Notes: a model not told the origin generated them from the letters alone. A stretch of DNA of 35,046 nucleotides from Eubacteriales Family XIII. Incertae Sedis bacterium (GCA_031272365.1 JAISTX010000074.1:1-35046); one strand, 5' to 3'; shown: positions 23,840-31,693, counted from the stretch's first letter. A program made the numbers and translations.

Positions 23840-25654
23840 TCAGGCCGCCATCTCCGCTTCCTTGTCGAGCTTCTTGCCGAAGAGGTAGATGACGATGCCG
23901 GCCACAATCGCGGCCACGCCGACCCAGAGGATCACCTGCAGCATGCCTTCCCAGTTGGAGAAGAAGCCCGTGCCTTCGTACGATCTTTCATAGTAGCCCG
24001 GCACGTACCAGGTGCCGTCGCCGTCCTGGTAGAGCAGGTCGCCCAAGTCCTCCTGCGCCTCCTCAATGCTTTCGTAGCCAAGCAAATCGGGCACCTCCGC
24101 CTCCGGCACGCCCGGCGTGCCCGGGCCCCAGTCCGCCTCGTAGAACGATAGGAAGAGCCGCCCGATGACGCCGAAGATGCCGAAGCCCACGAAATACCCG
24201 CCGAGTTTTTTCAGGTCGCCGAAGCCGAGCCCCGTACGCGCGTCGATCGGGTAGGCCTCCGGCTCGTTCACGGTCACGCCCTTCCAGATCTTTTTGCAGA
24301 TGACGTAGATGATCGGGATGGCCAAGATCATAATGAGGCCGCCGACGAAATAATCCGTGCCGTTGAGCAGCAGCGTCAGCACGCAGAACGCGAGCACAAG
24401 CACGACGAAGAGCGTGTGCATATTCTTGCCGCCCGGGACCTTGAACGGGATCTCGTCCTCCGGGATGCGCCGCTTGAGGATGTAAGCCGAGACCGCCGTC
24501 AGGCCGCAGACGATCACGCTGAAGAAGACGTCGAGCACGACAAGGAAGGTGAAGCTGTTCGGGTTTTCCGGCGTCCCGAGCAACGCCCACGTCACGATGA
24601 CAACGACGACGAGGGACACCCAGGGTGTTCCGCGTTTGCGCGTCAACTTGGCAAGCCCCTGCGGGCCGAGGTGCTCGTCCGACAGGATCAAAGAAGAGCG
24701 GGCCGCAACCGCAACGCACATATTGAAGATCGAGCACTGCCCGAAGATCGCGACAATGATGAAGAAGATCGCGACGCCAATCGGCGCGTAGTCGAAGAGG
24801 ACCGTCTGATACCCGACTGCATCGGCGTTTTCAACCCAGTTTGTCGTCCAGTCTTCCCAGCTGCCGACCGAAGCAAGCCCGCCGATCGTCGGCAGGACGT
24901 AGGTCACGATCATGAGCGGGATGACGATCATCAGCGCCTTGGGGATCACGCGCGCGCTGTCCTTGATCTCGCCCGCCGTCAGGCTGATCTGGTCGAAGCC
25001 CGAGTACATCCAGATGCCGATCGCGAGCCCCGCGCCAAGCGTCGGCAGCAACGCCCCGTCGTACGTGTCGCTCATGAACGGCTCGAACGGGCTGGACTGC
25101 CAGTTCATGAAGCCGTAGATGGCGACGAGCAGGAAGGCCACGAGCACCGCAATCGAGATCGCTGTGTTCACAAAGCCCACCTCTTTGATGCCGAGCATAT
25201 TGACGACGAAGAAGATGAGGATAAGCCCGACCTTGATGAGGTACGCCTGATGGTTTTCCAGCGGCATGTGGTAGCGCGCCGAAAGAGCGCCGAGGTAGTC
25301 GACCGCGAGCACGACGTAGACCGTGTTCGCCACGAGCCCCCAGATGAAATTGACGAAGACCATGATGCCGAACCAAAACTCGCCCAGCGCCTCCTTGACC
25401 CAGACGATGTTGCCGCCCTCGACGGGCCTGGCGCTCCCGAGCTCCGCGCACAGATAGCTGTACGGCAGCGCCCACACAAAGGGCAGCACGATGAGCATCA
25501 CGATCGCGAGCCCCGGCCCCGTCTCCGGGATGAGCTCCTCGATGCCGAACGCCCCCGCGCAGCACATCGAATAGAACATGCCGACGACAGCGAAGACGCC
25601 GACCTTCCTTGTGACGATGTCCTTTACGCCCAACCGACTCGTTTTCTCTTCCAT
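23840..25654 (-). CDS. APC-family amino acid permease with an acidic C-terminal extracellular loop
   Basis: Amino acid-polyamine-organocation transporter of 604 residues, longer than the usual 450-520. The N-terminal helix-1 region VGVFAVVGMFYSMCCAGAFG-IEE is the family hallmark, and GIWMYSGFDQISLTAGEIKD (about 230-250) matches the helix 6 substrate region with the conserved Glu. About twelve membrane segments are followed by an extra acidic loop (about 502-568, rich in Glu, Asp, Gly and Tyr) and one more helix before KKLDKEAEMAA. Substrate unknown; glutamate/GABA-type and polyamine-type members look similar. An extended -10 (TGC-TACAAT, 25701-25706 on the minus strand) is upstream. Co-directional with the 2-hydroxyacid dehydrogenase. 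Confidence 0.9.
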   Translation of the reverse strand: MEEKTSRLGVKDIVTRKVGVFAVVGMFYSMCCAGAFGIEELIPETGPGLAIVMLIVLPFVWALPYSYLCAELGSARPVEGGNIVWVKEALGEFWFGIMVFVNFIWGLVANTVYVVLAVDYLGALSARYHMPLENHQAYLIKVGLILIFFVVNMLGIKEVGFVNTAISIAVLVAFLLVAIYGFMNWQSSPFEPFMSDTYDGALLPTLGAGLAIGIWMYSGFDQISLTAGEIKDSARVIPKALMIVIPLMIVTYVLPTIGGLASVGSWEDWTTNWVENADAVGYQTVLFDYAPIGVAIFFIIVAIFGQCSIFNMCVAVAARSSLILSDEHLGPQGLAKLTRKRGTPWVSLVVVVIVTWALLGTPENPNSFTFLVVLDVFFSVIVCGLTAVSAYILKRRIPEDEIPFKVPGGKNMHTLFVVLVLAFCVLTLLLNGTDYFVGGLIMILAIPIIYVICKKIWKGVTVNEPEAYPIDARTGLGFGDLKKLGGYFVGFGIFGVIGRLFLSFYEADWGPGTPGVPEAEVPDLLGYESIEEAQEDLGDLLYQDGDGTWYVPGYYERSYEGTGFFSNWEGMLQVILWVGVAAIVAGIVIYLFGKKLDKEAEMAA

Positions 25655-25700
25655 ATTTCCCTATACTCCTTTCGCCGGATGCCCCCGAAATCTTGCCAGT

Positions 25701-25709
25701 ATTGTAGCA
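25701..25709 (-). promoter_or_regulatory. Extended -10 promoter for the APC permease
   Basis: On the minus strand TG-C-TACAAT (25701-25709) is an extended -10; the -35 region (ATTTTC, 17 bases further up) is weak. The transcript would start about 40 bases before the permease ATG. Confidence 0.45.
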
Positions 25710-25744
25710 CAAAACAGGGATTCGAAAATATTGAAATTTTTTGA

Positions 25745-25774
25745 TTGACAATATATGGGATAGTATGTTATAAA
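25745..25774 (+). promoter_or_regulatory. Promoter of the thioester/SpaA adhesin gene
   Basis: TTGACA (25745-25750) and TATAAA (25769-25774) are 18 bases apart, with TG one base before the -10. It lies 30 bases upstream of AAGGAGGT and the ATG at 25810. Confidence 0.8.
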
Positions 25775-25809
25775 TTAACAGATAGAGCTATTTCTGTAAG
25801 GAGGTAAAA

Positions 25810-28737
25810 ATGTTTTCTTTCCATAACAAAACCGGGAAACGGCGCACGGGGGCGCAGGCGTTGATGCTTGCCGCCCTCTGCGTCGCGCTCCTGCTGCCGG
25901 GCGTCGTGCACGCGGCGGAGGTCATGCCGCTCGCGGACAACGAGACGTTCTATTCCGGGCACAGCGGGGGGAGCTATTTCAACGTGGACACGTCGTGGGT
26001 GCACTGGCGCTCGGACGGCGCGAGGGCCTACTGCCGCCAGCGCGGCCTGACGAACCCGGACGGCGCGCAGGGCATGTACGCCCTCGATGCGTGGGAGCCG
26101 TGGGAAAAGCCGAAGATCAAGGCGATCTTCGCGAGCGCGCCTTCCATCGCCTCCGCGCACGGCGTCTCGGGGGACAAGGAGCGCGCCCTCGTCCAGCTGG
26201 CCATCTGGGCGGTGGAGACGGCAGGCGACACGGGCGGCTACGGCGGCACGCCCGTCAACCCCGCCAGCGTGACGAGCTCCGACCAGGAGCTGCTCGCGGC
26301 CTTCCACGAGCTGTTCGACGCGGCGCAGGCCGGTTATTCGGGGCAGAGCGCGGACCTGTCCGGCCTCACGGACGGAGGCAAGGCCTCCGGCAGCGCCTTC
26401 GGGGGGACGTTCGTGCGCTACGGCCCGTTCTCCGTCTCCGGCGGCAGCGCGTCCGCCTCGCTCTACGAAGCGCCTGCGGGGAGCTACATCGGCAACGGCG
26501 CAGGCGACGCCATCGACTCGAACGCGATCGGCGGGCAGGATTTCTTCCTTTATATACCCGCGGACGCGAGCGGCGCGGCGAACGCGCGCATCACGGTGCA
26601 AGCGTCCTACAGCACGATCTCCGTCACGAAGTACAGCGGCTTCAAGGGGTACCAGGACCAGTTTGTGAGCGCCGGGGCGCAGAGCGGGACGATCTCCGCG
26701 ACGATGGGCGTCCTCGGCTTCGGCAGGGTCCAGATCCGCAAGGCGGACAGCGAGGACGCGAAGGCGGCGCTTGCGGGCGCAACGTTCGCCGTGGACGAAT
26801 GGGACGCGCCGTCCGGCGCCTGGCGCGAGACGGGCGCGGCCGTGACATGGAACGGCCAGTCCCGCCGCTACGTGTCGGACCTGCTGTTCGAGACGGCGGA
26901 CAACGAGGGCCGCTTCCGCATCCGCGAGACGTCCGCCCCCTACGGCTACCGGTCCGGCTGGAGCGGGGAGGTGAGCATCTCCGGCAAGCTGGGGGCGTCG
27001 GCGCAGCCGGTTGCCACGGACGCGCCCGCGTGGCTGCGCGTCAACGTGCAGAAGAAGGACAAGGGCACGGGCAAGGCCGCGCCCCAGGGCGACGCCTCGC
27101 TCGCGGGCGCGGTGTACGGCCTGTACATGAACGAGGACCTGACCCACCCGAACGGCACGGCCCTTTGGAAGGACCAGAAGGTGGCCGAGGCGACTACGGA
27201 CGAGGGCGGCCGGCTCGTCTTCACGCGCGTTTTCCCGGCAAATTATTATTTGAAAGAAATCAGCGCGCCGGAGGGCTATGTGCTCGACGATGCCAAATAC
27301 CCCATCGACGGGCATGATAGCGGCGGCAGCCTGACCATCGAGCGCACGGCGTCCGTCTCCGACTGCGTCGCCAAGCAGGCGTTCGAGCTGATCAAGGGCG
27401 GGTCTTCGCAGGAAGGCAGCGAGATGGAGCTGCTCACGGCGGGGTTCCGGGTCTACCTGATTTCCGAGCTGTCGCGCGTGCAGGACGGCACGCTCGCGCC
27501 GAAGCACGTGGCGTGGGAAGCGGCCGATTTCCGCGGCTACGATTTTGCGGGCGAGCGGACGGCGATGGTCGACGGGGAGCGGCTCGGCGAGCTGTTTTCG
27601 GACGGGCGGGGGCGGCTCGTCTCGCCGGAGCTGCCCTATGGCGCCTACGTCGTCTGCGAGTCGACGGTGCCCAAGGGGCGCATGGCGATCGACCCGTTCG
27701 TGGTGCGCGTCAGCGAGGACAGCCGGGAGCCGCAGCCGTGGCGGTTGTTCGACGACGCGGCCGCCGCCTACCGGGTGAAGGTCGTGAAGAAGGACGCGGG
27801 GACGGGGGGCGCGGTGCGCGGGAAGAAGACGCGGTTCCGCATCTTCGACCTGGACGCGGGCGCGTACGTGAAGATGAAGTCGACGTACCCCAAGGTCGTC
27901 TGGGTCGGCACGGAGGAGATGCCCTTCGAGACGACGGAGGACGGGTCGTTTTTGACGCCCGAGAAGCTGCCGTACGGGCATTACCGCCTCGAGGAGGTGC
28001 AGGCGCCCGAGGGCTATGTCCGCGCAGGCCACGAGGAGGGGGCGACGGACGGGTACGACCCGGGCGGCCACCCGGAGAAGCGGCCGGCCGCGGCGGTGGA
28101 GTTTTCCTTCGACGGGCGGACGCCGGTGTACCTCCCGGACGCGCAGGAGCCTGTGCTCGAGGTGTCGCAGTACGACGAGGCGCAGTACGGGAAGGTGAGC
28201 ATCCTGAAGCGCGGGGCGGCGGCTCCGGGCGCGGATGGAGCCGAGGGCGCGGATGGAGCTGCTGACGCGGGCGCTGCAGGGCCTCTGAAGGGGGCTGTGT
28301 TCGAGGTGGTCGCCGCGGCGGACGTGGCCGCCCAGGACGGCTCGGGCACGGTGCTCTACAAGGCGGGCGAGACGGTCCGCCGCGTGACGACGGACGCACA
28401 AGGCCACGCGTGGGCGGACCGCATCCCGATCGGGGACTACATCCTGCGCGAGGCGGAGGCGCCCGCCGGGTTCCTCTGCGCCCCGGACGAGGCGTTCTCC
28501 GTGACGCCGATCGACCAGGACCATGAGGTGGCCTTCTTCTCGTGGGAGATCACGGACGACCGGGAGGGCGGGCCGGCTGCCGCGGGGCCGGCCGCGCCCG
28601 GCCCCGCGCCGGCACCGCAGGGGACGCCGAAAACGGCGGACAGCTTCCCGCTGGCGGTTTTGGTGTCGTTGCTCGTGGCGGCGGTCATGGGCCTGGTGCT
28701 GCTCCACTTCTCGTGGTACCGCCCGCAGCGGCGGTAG
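25810..28737 (+). CDS. Surface adhesin with thioester domain and SpaA/Cna-B repeats
   Basis: A 975-residue secreted, wall-type protein. The signal peptide ends near VVHAAE (34-37). A Cys-Gln thioester domain follows (about 45-285), with Cys75 in AYCRQRG and Gln129 in LVQLAIW. Then come about five SpaA/Cna-B prealbumin-like domains (about 305-395, 408-500, 523-635, 654-740, 794-900), each closing with a Glu-bearing ExxAPxGY-type motif (LKEISAPEGY, LEEVQAPEGY, LREAEAPAGF) that normally makes a Lys-Asn isopeptide bond. A Pro/Ala-rich stalk, TPKTAD (939-944), a membrane helix and RPQRR complete it. This is the layout of covalent host-binding adhesins, but the sorting signal is not LPXTG. No sortase gene is in the window. 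AAGGAGGT is five bases before the ATG. Confidence 0.9.
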   Translation: MFSFHNKTGKRRTGAQALMLAALCVALLLPGVVHAAEVMPLADNETFYSGHSGGSYFNVDTSWVHWRSDGARAYCRQRGLTNPDGAQGMYALDAWEPWEKPKIKAIFASAPSIASAHGVSGDKERALVQLAIWAVETAGDTGGYGGTPVNPASVTSSDQELLAAFHELFDAAQAGYSGQSADLSGLTDGGKASGSAFGGTFVRYGPFSVSGGSASASLYEAPAGSYIGNGAGDAIDSNAIGGQDFFLYIPADASGAANARITVQASYSTISVTKYSGFKGYQDQFVSAGAQSGTISATMGVLGFGRVQIRKADSEDAKAALAGATFAVDEWDAPSGAWRETGAAVTWNGQSRRYVSDLLFETADNEGRFRIRETSAPYGYRSGWSGEVSISGKLGASAQPVATDAPAWLRVNVQKKDKGTGKAAPQGDASLAGAVYGLYMNEDLTHPNGTALWKDQKVAEATTDEGGRLVFTRVFPANYYLKEISAPEGYVLDDAKYPIDGHDSGGSLTIERTASVSDCVAKQAFELIKGGSSQEGSEMELLTAGFRVYLISELSRVQDGTLAPKHVAWEAADFRGYDFAGERTAMVDGERLGELFSDGRGRLVSPELPYGAYVVCESTVPKGRMAIDPFVVRVSEDSREPQPWRLFDDAAAAYRVKVVKKDAGTGGAVRGKKTRFRIFDLDAGAYVKMKSTYPKVVWVGTEEMPFETTEDGSFLTPEKLPYGHYRLEEVQAPEGYVRAGHEEGATDGYDPGGHPEKRPAAAVEFSFDGRTPVYLPDAQEPVLEVSQYDEAQYGKVSILKRGAAAPGADGAEGADGAADAGAAGPLKGAVFEVVAAADVAAQDGSGTVLYKAGETVRRVTTDAQGHAWADRIPIGDYILREAEAPAGFLCAPDEAFSVTPIDQDHEVAFFSWEITDDREGGPAAAGPAAPGPAPAPQGTPKTADSFPLAVLVSLLVAAVMGLVLLHFSWYRPQRR

Positions 28738-28740
28738 GGC

Positions 28741-28835
28741 CCGCGGGCGGAGGGCCGCCCTGCCGGGCCAGCCGGGCCAGCTAGGCGGCGTGCCCGCCCT
28801 GCCAGGCCTGCCGGGCCAGCCGGGCCCGCGGCAGC
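28741..28835 (+). repeat. GC-rich collagen-like repeat remnant after the adhesin gene
   Basis: Immediately past the adhesin stop codon the DNA repeats GCCGGGCCAGCCGGGCC-type units. In one plus-strand frame it would encode LPGQPGQLGG and LPGLPGQPGP, a Gly-x-y pattern. There is no start codon or ribosome-binding site of its own, and the adhesin frame ends in TAG before it, so it looks like a non-coding remnant. A related Gly-Leu-Gln repeat lies in the facing LRR protein. Confidence 0.5.
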
Positions 28836-28840
28836 TTGAT

Positions 28841-28957
28841 GGACAAAAATCGCTTATTTGAGTGAAAACAGGGCCGCTATAGGACAAAAATCGCTTCTAT
28901 GTGTGATTTTCGCGGTACAGAATGCCTCGGTTTCACACAAATAAGCGATTTTTGTCC
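28841..28957. repeat. Inverted repeat with three copies of GGACAAAAATCGCTT
   Basis: The arms 28841-28868 and 28930-28957 are inverted copies of about 28 bases, identical over the outer 20 (GGACAAAAATCGCTTATTTG) and diverging by one base in the middle of the rest. A third, direct copy of the first 15 bases starts at 28882. The element fills the gap between two converging genes and could fold as a very stable long hairpin. It has no open reading frame. It may act as a two-way terminator, a small mobile-element remnant, or a protein-binding array. Confidence 0.85.
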
Positions 28958-28966
28958 CATGCCTCC

Positions 28967-30733
28967 TCAGCAGGCACGGTTGCGCAGGATGCCGTGCCGG
29001 TCATCTGCGGATTCCTTTTTGCGCCGCTTCCACAGGACAAGGATGAGGAGCCCAGCCGCGATGGCCGCCGCGGACGCGCAGATGCCGGCGATGGCGGCGG
29101 CGTCCGCCCGGGCGGCGCGCCCGCCCTGCTGGCCCTGCAGCCCCTGCAGGCCCTGTGCGCCCTGCCCGCCGGCGACCGCGTCCGGCGCTACAGCAGCCTC
29201 CTCTTGCGCACCCGCCGCACCGGAGCCGCCCACGGCAGGCTCGACGCCTGCCGGCGCTGCGCCACCCGTGCCAACGCCGCCGCCCTCCGCGCCGCTTGCG
29301 GACTGGCTGCCCGAGGGGTGGGCCTGGTAGTAGTGGATTTCCGTATAATGCGTCGCGGCTTCGGATGAGCCCGCCGCGGACGCGTCGCCGCCCGTGCCGC
29401 CCGCACCGCCGGACGCGCCGGACGCGCCGCCGGATGCGACGCCCGCACCGCTGCCGGATGCGCCGGATGCGCCGCCCACGCCGCTGCCGGGCTGGCCTTC
29501 CACGCTGCCGGGTGTGAGGGTGATGTCGTCGCTGTGCCCAAAGCCGTCGTCGCCCGCGTCGCCGCCCGTTCTGGGGATGGCCCGCGACTGCTTGTGGGTC
29601 CCGTCATGGTTGCACACACGCACCTCGAGGCCGTCCTCGTCCGCTGTCGCGGGCTTGGCCACCTGCCACGCGCCGAAGGCGTGCGCCAAAGGGTCCACCG
29701 GGAGCGCCTCGTAGTTTTCCGCATAGCCGCAGGGGCACCGGTCCTCCGCATAGCCCTCCTCCACGCAGTTCGCCGCCACGACGTGGCGCTCGAGCGTGTG
29801 CTCCTCCGGGATCGGGTTCTCGTAGAGGAAGATCTCCGTCCCTGCCTCCAGGAGCGCCGGGAGCTGCCGGGAAAGCACGGCGTGGTCGTCGATCTGGTTG
29901 CAGCCGAGGTTCAGCTCCTTGAGGCTCGTCAGGGCGTTCAAGGCCGAGACCTCCTTGATCCCATTGCCTTCGAGGTCCAGGAATTCCAGCTTCGTCAGAG
30001 AGCCCAGCGGCCCCACGTCCACGAGGCCTTCGTTCCACCAGAGCTCCAGGACGGTCAGTTCCGTCAGCCCTGCCAGCGGCGTCAGATCCGAGAGCCTGTT
30101 GCCGCCGAGCAGCAGGTCCGTCAAATTGCCCAAGGCCGACAGCGCGCCCAGATCCTCATCCTCGAGATCGTTGTTGCCCAGCCACAGCGTTCTCAGCCTG
30201 GACAGCGCCGCGAGGGGCGTGAGGTCGTGCACATTGTTCCCGTCGAGGTAAAGCTCCTGCAGCTGCGCGCAGCGCGCCAGCGGCGACAGATCCGAGATGG
30301 CATTCCCCGACGCTTCGAGGCTTCTCAGATTCGGCATGGATGCCGCGAACGCGATGTCGGCGATCCCCTCCTTGTCCGGCAGGCTCACCTCCATCGCGCC
30401 CGTGAGGAGCTCGAGGTTTGTCAGGTGCGTGCAGTTGGACAGGTCGTCGTCCGCCAGGTTCACATCCCGCAGATCGACGCGCCCCGTGAACGCCGCCAGC
30501 TCGGCTTTCGTGATCCAGTCCTCCGGCGCCCGCCCGAGCGAGGCCGCGACGGCCGCGACGTAGCTCTCCGACGTCTCCCTGTCCGTGCCATCCCAGGACG
30601 GGTGGTTGAACCACTCCGTGAACGTGCGGGCCTCCCCCTCTTCCGCCCATGCGGCCATCGGCAACATATATAGCGAAACCATGAAAATTGTAATCATTAT
30701 TGCAATCTTGTTTGTCTTCCTCACGAGTACCAT
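28967..30733 (-). CDS. Leucine-rich-repeat surface protein with C-terminal membrane anchor
   Basis: A 588-residue exported protein. The signal peptide (VRKTNKIAIMITIFMVSLYM, cleavage after AWA30) is followed by a cap (about 35-100), eight or so internalin-like 21-22-residue leucine-rich repeats (about 104-305, for example LQELYLDGNNVHDLTPLAAL), then a Cys-containing segment (about 318-386, CPCGYAE and HAFGAWQVAKPATADEDG) seen in many Firmicute surface proteins. A Gly/Ala/Ser-rich linker (about 390-540) with a collagen-like QGAQGLQGLQGQQGG run precedes a helix at about 544-567 and KRRKK. There is no C-terminal LPXTG, so it is probably membrane-anchored. The start at 30733 is chosen for AGAGGT ten bases upstream; two earlier in-frame ATGs exist. 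It converges on the adhesin gene. Confidence 0.88.
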   Translation of the reverse strand: MVLVRKTNKIAIMITIFMVSLYMLPMAAWAEEGEARTFTEWFNHPSWDGTDRETSESYVAAVAASLGRAPEDWITKAELAAFTGRVDLRDVNLADDDLSNCTHLTNLELLTGAMEVSLPDKEGIADIAFAASMPNLRSLEASGNAISDLSPLARCAQLQELYLDGNNVHDLTPLAALSRLRTLWLGNNDLEDEDLGALSALGNLTDLLLGGNRLSDLTPLAGLTELTVLELWWNEGLVDVGPLGSLTKLEFLDLEGNGIKEVSALNALTSLKELNLGCNQIDDHAVLSRQLPALLEAGTEIFLYENPIPEEHTLERHVVAANCVEEGYAEDRCPCGYAENYEALPVDPLAHAFGAWQVAKPATADEDGLEVRVCNHDGTHKQSRAIPRTGGDAGDDGFGHSDDITLTPGSVEGQPGSGVGGASGASGSGAGVASGGASGASGGAGGTGGDASAAGSSEAATHYTEIHYYQAHPSGSQSASGAEGGGVGTGGAAPAGVEPAVGGSGAAGAQEEAAVAPDAVAGGQGAQGLQGLQGQQGGRAARADAAAIAGICASAAAIAAGLLILVLWKRRKKESADDRHGILRNRAC

Positions 30734-30775
30734 CCTTTCCGATACCTCTTTCATTTTTCCCGCAACAACTGCCAT

Positions 30776-30983
30776 TTACAGCCGATTTGTCAGCTGCATA
30801 TTATTTTTGTACCCTAAATAACATTATATGAATCAATATTTTTTCGAATTTTATAATAAAATTGCCACCATGACATTCGTCATGCGCAAGATGAGCGCGT
30901 GTCACTTCCCGGCCGCCCCGCCGCCCGCTATGATAGAACCATCAAACAAATAGAAACCACAGGGAATCAAAAGGAGGTTCGTC
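30776..30983. promoter_or_regulatory. AT-rich divergent promoter region
   Basis: AT-rich spacer between the LRR gene (minus) and a small membrane protein gene (plus). On the minus strand a TATAAT -10 is at 30824-30829, without a clear -35. On the plus strand TATAAT is at 30852-30857, also without a clear -35, and TATGAT at 30929-30934 is better placed for the plus-strand gene, about 50 bases before its ATG. Confidence 0.4.
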
Positions 30984-31454
30984 ATGGAAAACAAAAAGGA
31001 AAGCTACACCGCAAAGCAGGTCGTCTGCAAGGTCGTCGGCATCATCGCAAAGGTCGTCTTCGCCTTGTCCATCGCGGGCATCGTCGTCCTGGGCATCACG
31101 GCGTTCGCCGCGGAGCACGGCGCGGCGCTCGTCGTGAAAGGCCACACGGTGGTGGCGGTTCCGGAGCAGATGATCCCGTCGGTCGCGGCGCCCTTCACGG
31201 CCGCGGACATCGTGCCCCTGGTCGTCGTGCTCATCCTCAGCGGCATCGTCATCGGCGTGACGCAGAAGCTGGCGGGGAACCTCTTCCCCACGCGGCGCGA
31301 CGTCACTGTGTTTGTCCTGAAGAAGGCCGGCTTCGCGATGCTCATCCTCGGGCTGTTCATCAACCCCTGGTTCATCGCCGGCGCCGTCTGCTTCTGGGTC
31401 GTCGCGCACCTCGTCCGCAAAGACGCCATCGCCTACAAGGAAGCCGGATGCTGA
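30984..31454 (+). CDS. Small four-helix membrane protein of unknown function
   Basis: A 156-residue protein with four hydrophobic segments (about 17-43, 73-93, 112-127 and 128-143) and a short Lys-rich N-terminus. Size and topology recall DUF2975 membrane proteins, but those normally sit beside a small HTH gene, which is missing here, so I do not assign the family. AAAGGAGGT is five bases before the ATG. The last codons (Glu-Ala-Gly-Cys-stop) are made from a GCCGGATGC-TGAC-GCATCC hairpin that resembles the terminator and repeat just downstream, as if the repeat had grown into the gene end. Confidence 0.7.
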   Translation: MENKKESYTAKQVVCKVVGIIAKVVFALSIAGIVVLGITAFAAEHGAALVVKGHTVVAVPEQMIPSVAAPFTAADIVPLVVVLILSGIVIGVTQKLAGNLFPTRRDVTVFVLKKAGFAMLILGLFINPWFIAGAVCFWVVAHLVRKDAIAYKEAGC

Positions 31455-31481
31455 CGCATCCGCCGGCCTTCGCCGGAATGA

Positions 31482-31680
31482 TATGGTTGCCGGATGCGGA
31501 CGCATCCGGCTTTTTGATTGAAGCATGGATTCCGGGTCAAGCCCGGAATGACATCAGTGATAGTCGTAGGGGCGGATGGCAATCCGCCCGGAATGACAAT
31601 ACGTGTGGGTCAAGCCCGGAATGACATCAGTGATAGTCGTAGGGGCGGATGGCAATCCGCCCGGAAGGACATCAGTGGGG
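31482..31680 (+). repeat. Composite intergenic repeat, copy B, with internal 73-base tandem duplication
   Basis: Same modules as copy A at 22607-22800 but in the other orientation: GGATGC hairpin, CATGGATTCCGGGTCAAG, palindrome around TCAAGCCCGGAATGACATCA, and GGGGCGGATGGCAATCCGCC. Inside it a unit of about 62 nearly identical bases starts at 31534 and again at 31607 (period 73), so the module pair has been duplicated here but not in copy A. Both copies follow a gene end in the same relative orientation. Confidence 0.9.
31489..31515 (+). terminator. Rho-independent terminator after the small membrane protein
   Basis: A perfect 9-pair stem (31489-31497 with 31502-31510, loop GGAC) is followed by five T (31511-31515). 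It is 35 bases past the stop codon and is the first module of composite repeat copy B. Confidence 0.9.
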
Positions 31681-31693
31681 GGGGCATCCTCTT

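Noticed and set aside
25768-28887. A 1039-codon open frame on the minus strand opposite the adhesin gene
   Set aside because: It mirrors the third-position GC bias of the adhesin gene, has no ribosome-binding site or recognisable domain, and the adhesin frame has clear domains.
28841-28957. Simple bidirectional terminator for the two converging genes
   Set aside because: Neither arm is followed by a T run, and a third copy of the arm lies inside, so a plain terminator does not explain the element; a role in ending transcripts is still possible.
29556-29575. IPRTGG in the LRR protein as an LPXTG-type sorting signal
   Set aside because: It is at about residues 386-391 of 588, followed by a long linker and not by a membrane helix, so it cannot serve as a C-terminal sorting signal.
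30899-31624. A 241-codon plus-strand frame overlapping the small membrane protein gene
   Set aside because: It is the Arg/Gly-rich alternative frame of the membrane protein, which has an ideal ribosome-binding site and clear hydrophobic segments.
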